Shown: piece by piece, positions 25,001-35,500 of the stretch | Numbering within the stretch: position 1 is the first letter of the stretch | Layout of the letters: every line of letters starts with the position of its first letter | NCBI GenBank assembly: GCA_947623455.1 | Contig: OX392535.1 | Location: forward strand, 33,566,688 to 33,630,687 | DNA length: 64,000 nt | Reading direction: 5' to 3' | Source of the DNA: Mimachlamys varia | Taxonomy: Eukaryota > Mollusca > Bivalvia > Pectinida > Pectinidae | Program-made: the position numbers and the translations under genes | Notes under the pieces: generated by a model | Told to the model about the DNA's origin: nothing | Database searches by the model: none | The model's input: the letters and a program-made list of their open reading frames with translations, nothing else

Positions 25001-28000
25001 TTGTCTTGTGTGGACCATTAGTTACGGAAGTCATTTTTGCTTTGTTTTGATTTGTAGGACGCCATGGCGGATGTAGGACCCTCGTCCCGACTACAGATAA
25101 TTCTGATGGAGGTTGCGCTGTTTCCACTAGAACTGACGGTAATGATAAGTAATATTTTCTAAACTTTTAGAGTAATTTTACAAATTATATAGAGCGCTAT
25201 ATAAATGTTGCATATTATATTATTATTATTATTATCGTGTAAGACGGGGTAGTTTAGGTAAAAAAATATCGCACTTCATTCTCTCTAAAGGAACGCTGTT
25301 TTTGATTTACTATCTTGCTCATGCCTTTTATGTTATCTTGTCTTCCATCTAGGATTAAACTTGTTCGTCGAAACCGGCACAAGGAAACGTTCGGTTCTTA
25401 TAAAACTGATTCCAGAGCTCCGAGTTGGTTTTGTGAATAAAAATTATATTTTGTTTTAGGTGGAGTTTTTAAAAACTATCCTTGGTTTCCTGCCCCGTTC
25501 GACAAAGACCAAGCCAAGAAGGAAGTCACCTCGTGGAGTGAAAACACCAGTTATGTCCCCTGAGAAAAAGATGGAGATCGAATCGAGAAGAAAGGTAATT
25601 ACGTCATAAAGCACTTGTTTTTCACATGGAAAAATAAAGTTGCTTTCCGTTCCACCTACAGATATAAGTATCACTAATCTGGAGGGAAAACGGCGAACTT
25701 TGCTTGGTGTTTCTATTTAATTTGTTGATTTAAAATTTGGTGAATCAAACAAAAAGGTACCACTGTCTACTAGCTTAACAGCTTAACAAAAACCGGCTAC
25801 CTTCGGCTGATTCCGTTACTCTTCCCATCAATACGGAATCTGCCGAGCGCATCCAAACGCTGCAGCCCAATGTTGGTGGAGAAAATGAGTAGAAAACATC
25901 AAAAACGAAAATATAAAATTAAGATACAGTATATACCATTCTACTGTCGTGATAGTGCTGGTGTTGTCGTTTTCCAGCTCGTGATCGTAAGTTGGACTCT
26001 AAACTGATGTATTTTTGTTTTTGAATCTTCACGCAGGTTTCGCCTAAAAAGCGAATCCAATCGTCGTTGCTAGGAAACCTGAAGAAAGTGACATTCATGG
26101 TGTTTGGATTGGAAACGTCATCTAAAAAACAAAGCGACATCCGGGACTTCATAAAATGCAGCAAACATCGTAAGTATGGTTAATGTGCTTGTAAGAAATA
26201 CACAACTGATTTATTTGTAAATTTCTAAAATAGCAATAGGTAACGGAATTCAAATTTGGTTTTGGTACCTGCCTGTGGAATAGCAAGGGTAACTACAGAT
26301 GTAGTTGGAACTTTTTGCCCACCCATTTGCTTGTATTGGTTAAGTTATCCCAGCACTAGGTGGATTGCGTTCGAGTAAGATAAAAAGTAAAAGTAGTCAA
26401 ATTTTCATAATAGAGAGAACATACAAATGTATTTCGTAACATTGTGTAACTTGAAATAAATATCCCGTCCAAACTCGAAAAAGAATCACTCGAAACTCTA
26501 TACTTAAATGGGTAAGTCGATCGCGTCATACCCATGACAATGTGTACACTTGTGTACACTGCTTTACATAAAAGTATTTTCTTTGTCACTTGGCGATATT
26601 TCCGATTACATATTATATCAGCTAAATGAGTACATGTAGCTATTTGAATGTTTCATCACCATCCCGTATACATGTACTTGTCTCCAGGAGGACTAAACCT
26701 TGACCCCGTGGTGGACGGCGACGACTCGGAGAAGAAGAGGAAACATGACGATATGTCTGACGAGTCGTCGTCGACGGACGAGGACCTGATGTACATGGAC
26801 CTAGACGACTACCAGTCTGATGAAGACCCAGATTACGAGGTAATGTCGTCACCATGATATCCGGGCCAAATCTTACGTCGGCCCTTATCCGGGGCCCAAT
26901 CTTACCTCGACCCCTTACCCGGGGCCCAATCTTACCTCAGCCCCTTATCCGGGACCCAGTCTTACCTCGACCCCTTACTCGGGGCCTAATCTTACCTTGG
27001 CCCCTTATCCGGGGCCCAATCTTACCTGAACCTAATTTCCAATCTACTATCAGTTTCTTATGTGGGGCCCCAATCTTACCTCGGCCCCTAATCTTTCCTT
27101 TATGTACTGGGCATACTAGTAGTTATTACTAGCCTTTGTTCCGAACGGGTCCAGGACAGGGCCTTGGTAGGGAAAAAAGGGCAATCGGGAACCGTCGGCA
27201 CTTTCCGTAATCTCACCTTTATATATTTTCTCGTTTACGGAAAGTGCCGACGGTTCCCGATTGGAGAAAGGGGGATACAAGAAAGTTCGGTTATCCATTT
27301 AACAGTTAATTTCTGTTGCATCGATTCCTGGTCAAGACCACAGTTTTTGAAAACGTATAAAAGAGACCGAATAATTTTGTTTCAGCCAACGGACAGTAGC
27401 ATCAGTGACGTCAGTATCGAGTCTGATGAGGGGGACAGTGAGGGAGACCTGGAAACGGAGAAAATTGACGAAAAACTTTGCCAAATAAAGGAAAAGGTGA
27501 GATTTTATATGTAGCTTGAGTTTCTTCCTGTCCTGAAACCAGAATTAGATACATGTATTTTGACAGATGTGTGGTGTGGTCCCAGAGTGCAGTACTTCAT
27601 CAAAACCAACGAGTTTTTAAGGGCCGACTGCCAACAAGAAAAATACCACAGGCACTAGTATGGCACGCCATATAGCTGGCTTATGTGGTACATGTTTATT
27701 GTTCGTTATATGATGCGTTTCTGTCCTTGTATCATGTGCTTGTGTCATTATTTCATGTGCTTGTGTCATCATATGATGTGCTTGGGTCATTATATCATGT
27801 GCTTGTGTCATCATATGATGTGCTTGGGTCATTATATCATGTGCTTGTGTCATTATATGATGTGCTTGTGTCATTATATCATGTGCTTGTGTCATCATAT
27901 CATGTGCTTGTGTCATTACATGATGTACATTTGCCATTATATTATGAACAGGTACCATTATGTGATGTGTTTTTTTCCATTCCTACACATAATATAATGA

Positions 28001-28902
28001 CACAAGTACATTATATAACGAACATTACCATATAAGGCAGATATGGCGTTCCATACACTAGGCTCGTCTATCCAACACCTTGACGAGGCTAATGCAGTAC
28101 TGCTTGTGCACATACCAGCTAGTATACACGGTCATGTGTATCAGTAACTGGGTTATTCATGATCATTTATTTAATTCCGATCATATTATCGCCGACAGCT
28201 GTTATATTCGAAACGGAAAACATAAGACGTTTTGTCAATAATAGTGCTGTTTTGCCCCCACACCGGTCATCTTAAAGGTTGTCGAGGCTCGCGTAATAAA
28301 AAAAATTGATGTAAAATCGAACACGGGGCCTACACCACATGTCCGAAGTCGTCTGGTGTCAGGGCCAGAGGAAGCTGGGATGGGTCGATGTAGCAACTTC
28401 CATAAAGTCCCCAATGTTAAATTATAAGTAGACATTTTATGAATATTATTATTTAAAAAAGAATATGAGCTATATCCAAGTGTCAAGTGGAAATTATATT
28501 AATTTCAAATTTTCATTTTTCTCCTATGATACATGATCACACGCCAAACAGACTGACTCTAAGCCAGGACAACATCCGGACTCTAAGCCAGGACAACATC
28601 CGGACTCTAAGCCAGGACAACATCCGGACTCTAAGCCAGGACAACATCCGAAAACACCGACCGATCCCAAGGCACCCAAGCAGGACGACAGATTTCCAAA
28701 TAAGCAAGATACAAAGTGCCAATCATCTCCAAAAGCCGACCCAAAGTTACAAGCCCTTGGCAAGCAAGACCAAAAGACGCAAAAATCGCCAGGTAAGGAC
28801 CCAAAGGCAGCAACAGTGGAGGACAAAAACAAGAATGTTTGTAAACAGAATCAGATCCAGAAGGGGCCAGCCATAAACCCCGCGCCGCTCCCAATGAAGT
28901 GA
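22079..28902 (+). CDS. Perilipin-family lipid-droplet protein, 516 aa, nine exons
   Basis: Exons are 22079-22280, 23921-24003, 24280-24582, 25058-25138, 25460-25594, 26037-26169, 26688-26839, 27386-27496 and 28552-28902 (TGA). All joins are GT-AG and in phase. The start ATG has a good context (CAAAATGG). Residues 13-95 form the PAT domain: VESHLVKELSTVPACRTILG, a helix with YVETGVCTIV, then the diagnostic GHGVEKLKARFPILEKPTKK, equivalent to the GLDKLEE.LPIL..PTEKV motif of perilipins. Residues 208-235 are hydrophobic or amphipathic and may help droplet binding. RRKS at 243-246 and GRKS at 146-149 are candidate kinase sites; RRxS suits protein kinase A, the known perilipin regulator. Residues 320-400 are acidic (DESSSTDED). 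The tail has four perfect copies of DSKPGQHP (402-433) and is Lys/Gln/Pro-rich. Perilipins coat lipid droplets and control lipase access. The family call is firm; the paralogue is not assigned. Confidence 0.87.
22575..22665 (+). mobile_element. tRNA-related SINE-like fragment
   Basis: A pol III box A match (TAGCGCAGCGG at 22599-22609) and a box B match (GGTTCGATTCC at 22631-22641) are in the right order, but the spacing is about 12 bp shorter than in a tRNA and no acceptor stem closes, so it is not a functional tRNA. It is best read as a SINE head or truncated tRNA-like repeat in intron 1 of the perilipin gene. Confidence 0.5.
22695..23285. repeat. Dispersed mollusc-style repeat in perilipin intron 1
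   Basis: It begins with a palindromic stretch (AGGTCACCGG ... CACGTGACCTATTGTGATC), then CTTTTGTCCGTCGTCGTACG and TTGACTTCTCAAAAACCATT followed by GAACCGATTTGAATGAAAT. Words of this type, together with repeated CAAGGTCA motifs, recur in many bivalve genomes to my knowledge. No transposase frame remains. The class is uncertain; it is probably a non-autonomous DNA element. Confidence 0.55.
23335..23420. repeat. Dispersed repeat related to 34655-34740
   Basis: GTAGGTGATCGTAAACCCTG and the following CGAGGATACCGA resemble GTAGATGAGCGTAAACTCTG and CCTCGAATACCGAGGGGTT in the last-but-one PAL intron. The two loci share a short repeat built around a CCTCG..ACC..GGGGT palindrome. Confidence 0.45.
25214..25236. 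repeat. ATT microsatellite with SINE-like leader
   Basis: A run of about seven ATT units in perilipin intron 4, preceded by GCGCTATATAAATGTTGCA. That leader resembles the 3' tail of some tRNA-derived SINEs, so this may be a truncated SINE end. No box A or box B is present. Confidence 0.6.
26856..27102. repeat. 30-bp tandem array in perilipin intron 7
   Basis: About seven units of CTTATCCGGGGCCCAATCTT followed by ACCTCGACCC start just 16 bp after the donor of exon 7. Units differ by a few bases. On the minus strand each unit reads GAGGTAAGATTGGG, a strong splice-donor consensus. The 30-bp period keeps one frame open; no protein is implied. Confidence 0.9.
27182..27263. mobile_element. Palindromic element, CGGCACTTTCCG family (member 2)
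   Basis: Two perfect 29-bp inverted arms (27182-27210 and 27235-27263) begin CAATCGGGAACCGTCGGCAC. The 24-bp spacer is AT-rich. The same arms occur at 38277-38349 and, degenerate, at 5486-5646, so this is a dispersed hairpin element rather than a local palindrome. It lies in perilipin intron 7, about 120 bp before exon 8. Confidence 0.85.
27710..27975. repeat. 21-bp tandem array in perilipin intron 8
   Basis: About twelve units of ATCATGTGCTTGTGTCATTAT with alternation of ATCATG and ATGATG and of TGTGTC and TGGGTC. The 21-bp period equals seven codons, so both strands stay open and give Met/His- or Cys-rich frames that are not genes. Confidence 0.93.
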
Positions 28903-28975
28903 CTATGTTGTTTAACACCCATGGGACGAAGTTACAACTCGGAATAAGCAGCAATTGGACGAAGTTATAATTCGG

Positions 28976-28981
28976 AATAAA
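28976..28981 (+). terminator. Candidate polyadenylation signals of the perilipin gene
   Basis: AATAAA occurs 74 nt after the stop codon here, and again at 29168-29173 (266 nt after). The second is followed by AGTGCAGTGGTTGTTTGGTTT, a GT-rich tract typical downstream of cleavage sites, so the distal one may be preferred. Confidence 0.45.
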
Positions 28982-29339
28982 TTAGAGGGACCCGATGTAT
29001 TCGTTGGTTGTAGAGTTCTCCGGGAGCGACATTCTCAAGAACTGTGACGACCGTCCACCAGAATGTTTAAGTTCATTCAAATTATTTATTTATTGTCAAA
29101 TTTATTCATATTTATAAGATATTTATTTAAATCATTTCTAAAGATTTGTTGACATCTGGAGAGATTCAATAAACTCGATCAAGTGCAGTGGTTGTTTGGT
29201 TTCGTTAATTTACATCAAACATATACCTTGTTCTATATTTACAAAAAAGGTTTATACCAGATTTGTTCAAATGAATGACTTGGACAAACTTCAAATGTAA
29301 CAGGGTTAACTATTTTAAAATCTCAAGAAATTCTTTTCA

Positions 29340-29765
29340 ATAATCGAAAGTTGCACGATACCGATATTTGGGCTACTGCATGATTGAATAAAGGTCTACC
29401 AAGTTTGTTAAAATAAAATGAATTGCTTTGACCCACGTCCAAGGTCACGTGGGTCAAACCGACAGGCCTGGGGTACTGATATTTCGGCTGTGGCATTTTT
29501 TAATGAAGGTCCACCAAGTTCTCTCAAAATCACAGGGGTCGTTTTAAAAATCTACAAGCAACTTTTTTCAATAACCAAAAGGTACAGATTGTATAAAGAA
29601 CTGATATTTGGCATATAGTATGCTGGAAAAGAGGGCTATAGAAATGGTTAAAATAATCTTTACCTTCATTCAAGTTCACATTGTCAAATAAAGGGATACC
29701 AAATTGTTCATTAACCCGCTTACAAGGTTAAATGGGTCAAATATGTTAAATGTTTTAAACAACTT
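29340..29765. repeat. Degenerate internally repeated element
   Basis: Two to three related blocks of roughly 120 bp share CGATATTTGGGCTACTGCAT-like, AAAGGTCTACCAAGTTTGTT-like and GACCCACGTCCAAGGTCACG-like words. A palindromic GACCCACGT..ACGTGGGTC is at 29430-29457. This looks like an old dispersed element. No coding remnant seen. Confidence 0.55.
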
Positions 29766-29814
29766 CGCAATTAACAACATAAAATATATAATTATAAAAC
29801 ATTATAATTGACTG

Positions 29815-30190
29815 ATCATGCGACTCTTCTTTGTATGAAAAAAAACTTGGTACCATTGGAAAAACGTACGATTTTTATTTCAGACATCCTATGTAAAATG
29901 TATGGTTCTTCCACAAACGTCATCTCCATATCCTCCAAAAATATCCGCCATTTCCAGATTTCAAAGGTTTGTGCAGTCAAGAGTGGTGGATGTTTTAAAT
30001 ATTAACGATGTTGACGTCAGTCCCGTGATGACCTTTCGGCGTCATTGGAAATGACATGTATTTTTGGAGAAATGGAGATCATGTCCTTCCAAGGAACATA
30101 TTTGGCGTGCATGTAGAAGGTTTAAGAAATAGAAATTATCTATTTTTCTAATGGCACTAAGTATGTTTTCGTACAACAAATAGAAATGTG
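29815..30190. mobile_element. Long foldback element
   Basis: The left arm (about 29825-29955) and right arm (about 30046-30185) are inverted copies at roughly 70 percent identity by eye. Aligning words include ACTTGGTACCATTGGAAAAA with the complement of CTAATGGCACTAAGT, and CTCCAAAAATATCCGCCATT with the complement of AATGACATGTATTTTTGGAG. No coding capacity. It is probably an old non-autonomous element with long inverted arms. Confidence 0.6.
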
Positions 30191-30252
30191 ATTTTTGATG
30201 CGAGAAAATTAGGCGGGGTCGGTTTTTAGACATCAATAGCTTGCAACCCTCT

Positions 30253-30517
30253 TAATGGATATTCGGGTGGTCGGGTGGTGCAGTGGATAGCGCACTTCCC
30301 TTTCACCAAGGCGGCCGGGGTTCGATTCCCCGACTGGACGTGAAAAGGTATGGGGTCACCTGCCCGACCACGTGGGTTTTCTCCGGGTACTCCGGTTTCC
30401 TCCCACAGTAAGACCCCTCGCGCGCTAATATCCGGGCCAACAACAGTGATTTATATAAGTTGTATTACTTGTTTCATAATTGTTGTAAAATAAATAAAGT
30501 TTAATGTAATGGATATA
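30253..30517 (+). mobile_element. tRNA-derived SINE with perfect 10-bp target duplication
   Basis: The target duplication TAATGGATAT is at 30253-30262 and 30508-30517, bounding a 245-bp element. The head carries box A (TGGTGCAGTGG, 30276-30286) and box B (GGTTCGATTCC, 30319-30329) at normal tRNA spacing, with a GGGG/CCCC T-stem. The body contains GTGGGTTTTCTCCGGGTACT and CCGGTTTCCTCCCAC, a central domain I recognise as conserved in SINEs of many invertebrates. The tail is AT-rich (AAATAAATAAAGTTTAATG). It needs a LINE partner for mobility. The intact duplication suggests a fairly recent insertion. Confidence 0.9.
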
Positions 30518-32538
30518 ACCATTGAGGGGAACATTTTAATTGAAAGATGATCTGAACTTCTCAAAAGTGTAAAACTATTAACAAATTCTCAGGCCGTGTA
30601 ATGTTAAAGCTTTAAATTATGCAATTCAATTTTAGCAATGTATTGCCAATGCTGTAGCCGCGGTGGAACTATTAAAAATGTATGATATACAATTTTGGAT
30701 GTACATATTTAGGTCATTTGACCCATCACTTTGCCGATCCAGATTCGAGTAGTTTTGCTCAAATGTTGACAGGGAAATGAAAGTATGTACAAAGTTATAA
30801 AGAGTAATATATGTAACATCGGTGACAAAAAAACGCAAAGAAATCAGATAAACCTTAAGGGTGTATGTTACATGTACTTCACATAGTCAACCCATTATGT
30901 TAAGAGTTCTTTCCCTTTAACAATTACATTATATAAATTTCATATTTTACAATAATTGATTACAACCCAATCTGCCACGTCACAAGCGTGTTAAAGCTTG
31001 TGTTTCTTATAATTAGTTGTCGTCTTACTAAATTGTAAATATGCAAAATATATTGAACCTTTTGAAAGCTTGGAATTCTTTCTTGACCATTGAGGGCATT
31101 TTTATCGAAAATTGATCCCCCCCCCCCCAAAAAAAAAACAACAAAAAGCGTAAAATTACTCAAAACATCATAGTTTAGGTCCAAAACTAGCTGTAACATA
31201 TTGTCAGGTCCCTGTGGCTTCTTACTATGGTGTTTAAAGACGAGGGAGGAGAAAGGAAAAGCTACACAACAGTGGTGTTCCCGGCTTTTAACTATGGTAT
31301 TTAAAGAGGAGGGAGGAGAAAGAAAAAGCTACACAGCAATGGTTGATTTTTTTTTACTTTAATGAAACGAATCACAAATGTTATAACAAAACCCAACAAT
31401 GATCAACATTAAGGAACAATTAACGGTGATTTCTAAGATTATTATTCAGATTTATCTGAAAGTTTAAACGTAAAATAATATCACTTTTGAAATTGCTTAG
31501 TTCAATCGAAAACATTAAAGATAAAATGATGATTTATAGATATATAAGAGAAAATCATTGGAGTAGAATTGTTTTTGAAAATCCTGTTAAGAAGAAAATG
31601 TCATAAATCTAACTTTGGAAATACAATACAGGAAATATAATATCTATACGCGACAAGTTTATAAATTGCTTTTTATTGAACACAACATATAAAATATCAG
31701 TAAATGGATGGGCAATGAAATTAAAATGAAACACATTTATACATAATTATGATTCGGTCTTATGATAACCATACTTAATTTAGCCAAAACTCTATATACC
31801 ATATCTGAAACTGTTGGTCTGGCAAGACTAAATTTTAGATAAAATCAATCGTTTCTTGAAAACAAAACTTTTACCCGTAGAACTCATAGATAACGGATAC
31901 ATACATGTGGAATCGAAAACAGAATTCACTACAGTGTAGAAGTATAATAGGTAAATTAAGTGGAACCATCCACGATTCAAACCCTGGACCACATTATTAT
32001 ACCGTCTCTATAACCAACGGAATTACCTGGTCGACGATAAAATCAAGGGGAGGTTACTCTATAAACATTACGAAAATCCACAGTGGAACTCTCTAATAAT
32101 CTGTCTGGAATGGGACAGAGATCCTTATAGCATCAGTATTCTTGCATTATATGATGAATTAAACTTCTGGTGAATTAAGTATCATTAAATACAATAAAAC
32201 CTCGTTTCCGCCGATACATTTCAATGTCCCTCTATTTCATCTTCAGAATTCCATCACACATTTTCCCTCAGTTCTGATAAACCCCTTTATAACGTCAGAA
32301 TTTCACTTGAAAAATGATGGCAGTGTTGCGAAGTTTTACTGTATTTGAAAACATTTTTCCCTCTGTTTAAGAATTGTTGCATGTCAATTAAAGAGTACGG
32401 ACTGTTTTTTTCTGACGTGAAACAAAAAAACAAAAAAAGAGATATTGACAATTTTGTCGATACGATGATGACGTCAGTGTATGCTGGTACAGAATGATTG
32501 AGATTTTCGGCGGAGTTCCAGCCAGAAATCGTAAAGGC
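30518..32538. other. Intergenic between perilipin and PAL, no gene seen
   Basis: AT-rich. It contains a C tract followed by an A tract near 31118-31138 and a 67-bp tandem duplication at 31224-31345. Open frames are short and unrecognised. The 3' UTR of the minus-strand PAL gene must extend into the right end; the nearest AATAAA I noticed on that strand is far away (31672-31677), so the true signal is unclear. Confidence 0.5.
31224..31345. repeat. 67-bp tandem duplication
   Basis: ACTATGGTGTTTAAAGACGA at 31224 recurs as ACTATGGTATTTAAAGAGGA at 31291, both followed by GGGAGGAGAAAG and AAAGCTACACA. Two copies, few differences. Confidence 0.85.
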
Positions 32539-35500
32539 CTATCTCTGTGTACATCTGCCGTAACAGAACTTTAGGGCCCGTTTCGGAACGATTTCTCCGG
32601 TGTAGATCTCGCGGCCGTCTCGCGATACCGCTAAGTCATGGGGCTGTCCGAATCCCTGAAGGAGAAAAAAAATTACCATTTCATAACAAAACACTTAAGG
32701 AAGGCTTAGTTGGCACTGCCTAAAACTCTCATCAAGTATTGGGAAATTTAATTACCTTTTGTATATTGTGACTAACTTTTGTAAATTGTAACTAACTTTT
32801 GTAAATAGTAACTAACTTTTGTAAATTGTAACTAACTTTTGTAAATTGAAACCTAAGTCTTGAAAACTATAACGAGTACTGGAGACAGTGACTTAGCATT
32901 ATAATTTATAACTGAGTATTGGAACTGCAACAAAAGTTCAAAAATGTAACTATAAGCATCGTAAATTGATAGTAAGTATTAGAATCTGTAACTAGGTATT
33001 ATAAGAAATTGAAACCAAGTGTAGGAACCGTATCTATTATTGGGAAATGTAACTAAGTGTTGGAATTAAGAACTTTAAACTGTAACTAAAAACTGTAAAC
33101 TGTAAACAAGTATCGAAAATTGTTTTTACTAGCAGAAGTACAGCTTTGAAAAAAAAACATTATAATACAACTTTACTTTTTTTTCAGATATAAAACTTAA
33201 CAAACTATAATCAAAAACATTGTTCTAAGTCAGTTGTATGATATTTTCATGTGAAATGTAACTAACACAGAAAACCTACATACCCCCATTTTATCTCCAT
33301 CTGTGAAATGTTAGTAACACAGAAAAGCTACATACCCCCATTTTATCTCCCTCTGTGAAATGTTAGTAACACAGAAAAGCTACATACCCCCATTTTATCT
33401 CCCTCTGTGAAATGTTAGTAACACAGAAAAGCTACATACCCCCATTTTATCTCCCTCTGTGAAATGTTAGTAACACAGAAAAGCTACATACCCCCATTTT
33501 ATCTCCCTCTGTGAAATGTTAGTAACACAGAAAACCTACATACCCCCATTTTATCTCCCTCTGTGAAATGTTAGTAACACAGAAAAGCTACATACCCCCA
33601 TTTTATCTCCCTCTGTGAAATGTTAGTAACACAGAAAAGCTACATACCCCCATTTTATCTCCCTCTGTGAAATGTTAGTAACACAGAAAAGCTACATACC
33701 CCCATTTTATCTCCCTCTGTGAAATGTTAGTAACACAGAAAACCTACATACCCCCATTTTATCTCCCTCTGTGAAATGTTAGTAACACAGAAAAGCTACA
33801 TACCCCCATTTTATCTCCCTCTGTGAAATGTTAGTAACACAGAAAAGCTACATACCCCCATTTTATCTCCCTCTGTGAAATGTTAGTAACACAGAAAACC
33901 TACATACCCCCATTTTATCTCCCTCTGTGAAATGTTAGTAACACAGAAAAGCTACATACCCCCATTTTATCTCCCTCTGTGAAATGTTAGTAACACAGAA
34001 AAGCTACATACCCCCATTTTATCTCCCTCTGTGAAATGTTAGTAACACAGAAAAGCTACATACCCCCATTTTATCTCCCTCTGTGAAATGTTAGTAACAC
34101 AGAAAAGCTACATACTCCCATTTTATCTCCCTCTGTGAAATGTTAGTAACACAGAAAAGCTACATACCCCCATTTTATCTCCCTCTGTGAAATGTAAGCA
34201 ACACAGAAAAGCTACATACCCCCATTTTATCTCCCTCTTCGAAGTGGTTCGGTGGTTCTGTCCTGAATAAGATGTCGCCATTCAAATTGATTTTAAACAG
34301 GAAGGCGTTGGGCATCGGTCCACTGACTAGGTACATGGCTTCCTCCGGACCTATATAGTAAATAAGTCGTAATATATACGTTAAGTTTAGTCCACAGTAA
34401 ATAAGTCGTTATATATACGTAAAGTTTAGTCCCCAGTAAATAAGTCGTTATATATACGTAAAGTTTAGTCCACTGACGAGGTACATGGCTTCCTCCGGAC
34501 CTATATAGTAAATAAGTCGTTATATATACGTAAAGTTTACTCCACAGTAAATAAGTCGTTATATATACGTAAAGTTACGTGCAACTTTTTCATTTTGCCC
34601 CATCAATATATTGTTTCTTGATGGTACTCAAGAAAGGGAGATGGATTTCAGTCACTGTACATCCTCGAATACCGAGGGGTTACACCCACCTTCGCCCTGT
34701 CTCTATATAGAGTGTAGATGAGCGTAAACTCTGGGTTGCAATTATCAAATCATGTATACAACACAGCAATATGAATAATTACCTTAAAGATATAATTCAA
34801 TATCACAAAGACGAAGATTGACTAGTACGTAATTTTGAGGCATGGTGTAGGAATTTATCCAACAAACAAAGTTCTTTAACGTTATTGGAATTCAGCAGCT
34901 TAATATACACGGAGAGATAGTCTCCACGAACAGCAGCTACGGATTCTACAACCATTTCCTCAGCTCTAGGGTTTCCATCCTATATTGTAAACGTTTATTT
35001 ATCTATTTCAGTACATTGTCGGTATTTAACACATGTACAGCAGCATTGAGGAATCGATGCACCCACAAAACATGCAATAGCAAACAATATACAGGAATTT
35101 TGATTGCATTACAAGTTTATTTTAAGTTGAAATCGCTAAAAAAAAGACTACCACTAAAATATTTACGCTTACAGTACATGTACATTGCATATAAAATGAA
35201 ACTTTGAAATTACATATTTAAGAAATAATGAATATAATATCCAAGTTTAAATATTTACCGTTGTTATCATAAGCAATGGCGAACACTTTCCCGAATTCCT
35301 GATTATCAAATGAGTGGACGAAACGACCAGCCTCTGTACCATTGTTAAGTCCCGCTGTGAAGCACTGGATTCTGGAAAACAAGATCAAACACGTATGTCC
35401 CCATATCTCAGCCATTTTGGAAGAATTGTATTTTTCTTGAATTTGTACTGAATATATGGATAACATGTGTAGTTAGTTTTTAAAACAAAATCTAATTTGT

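Noticed and set aside
26640..26857. Frames on the minus strand opposite perilipin exon 7
   Set aside because: Shadow of a Ser/Asp-rich coding exon; the plus strand joins correctly in phase on both sides.
27617..28035. Met/His-rich and Cys-rich frames on both strands
   Set aside because: A 21-bp repeat keeps frames open on both strands. The region is an intron of the perilipin gene with valid splice sites on each side.
28979..29090. Extra coding exon after the perilipin stop
   Set aside because: No open frame continues past TGA at 28900 and polyadenylation signals follow. This is best read as 3' UTR.
34468..34510. An extra PAL exon
   Set aside because: Only the acceptor and the first 33 nt are copied. 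There is no donor and the frame is not continued, so it is a partial duplication.
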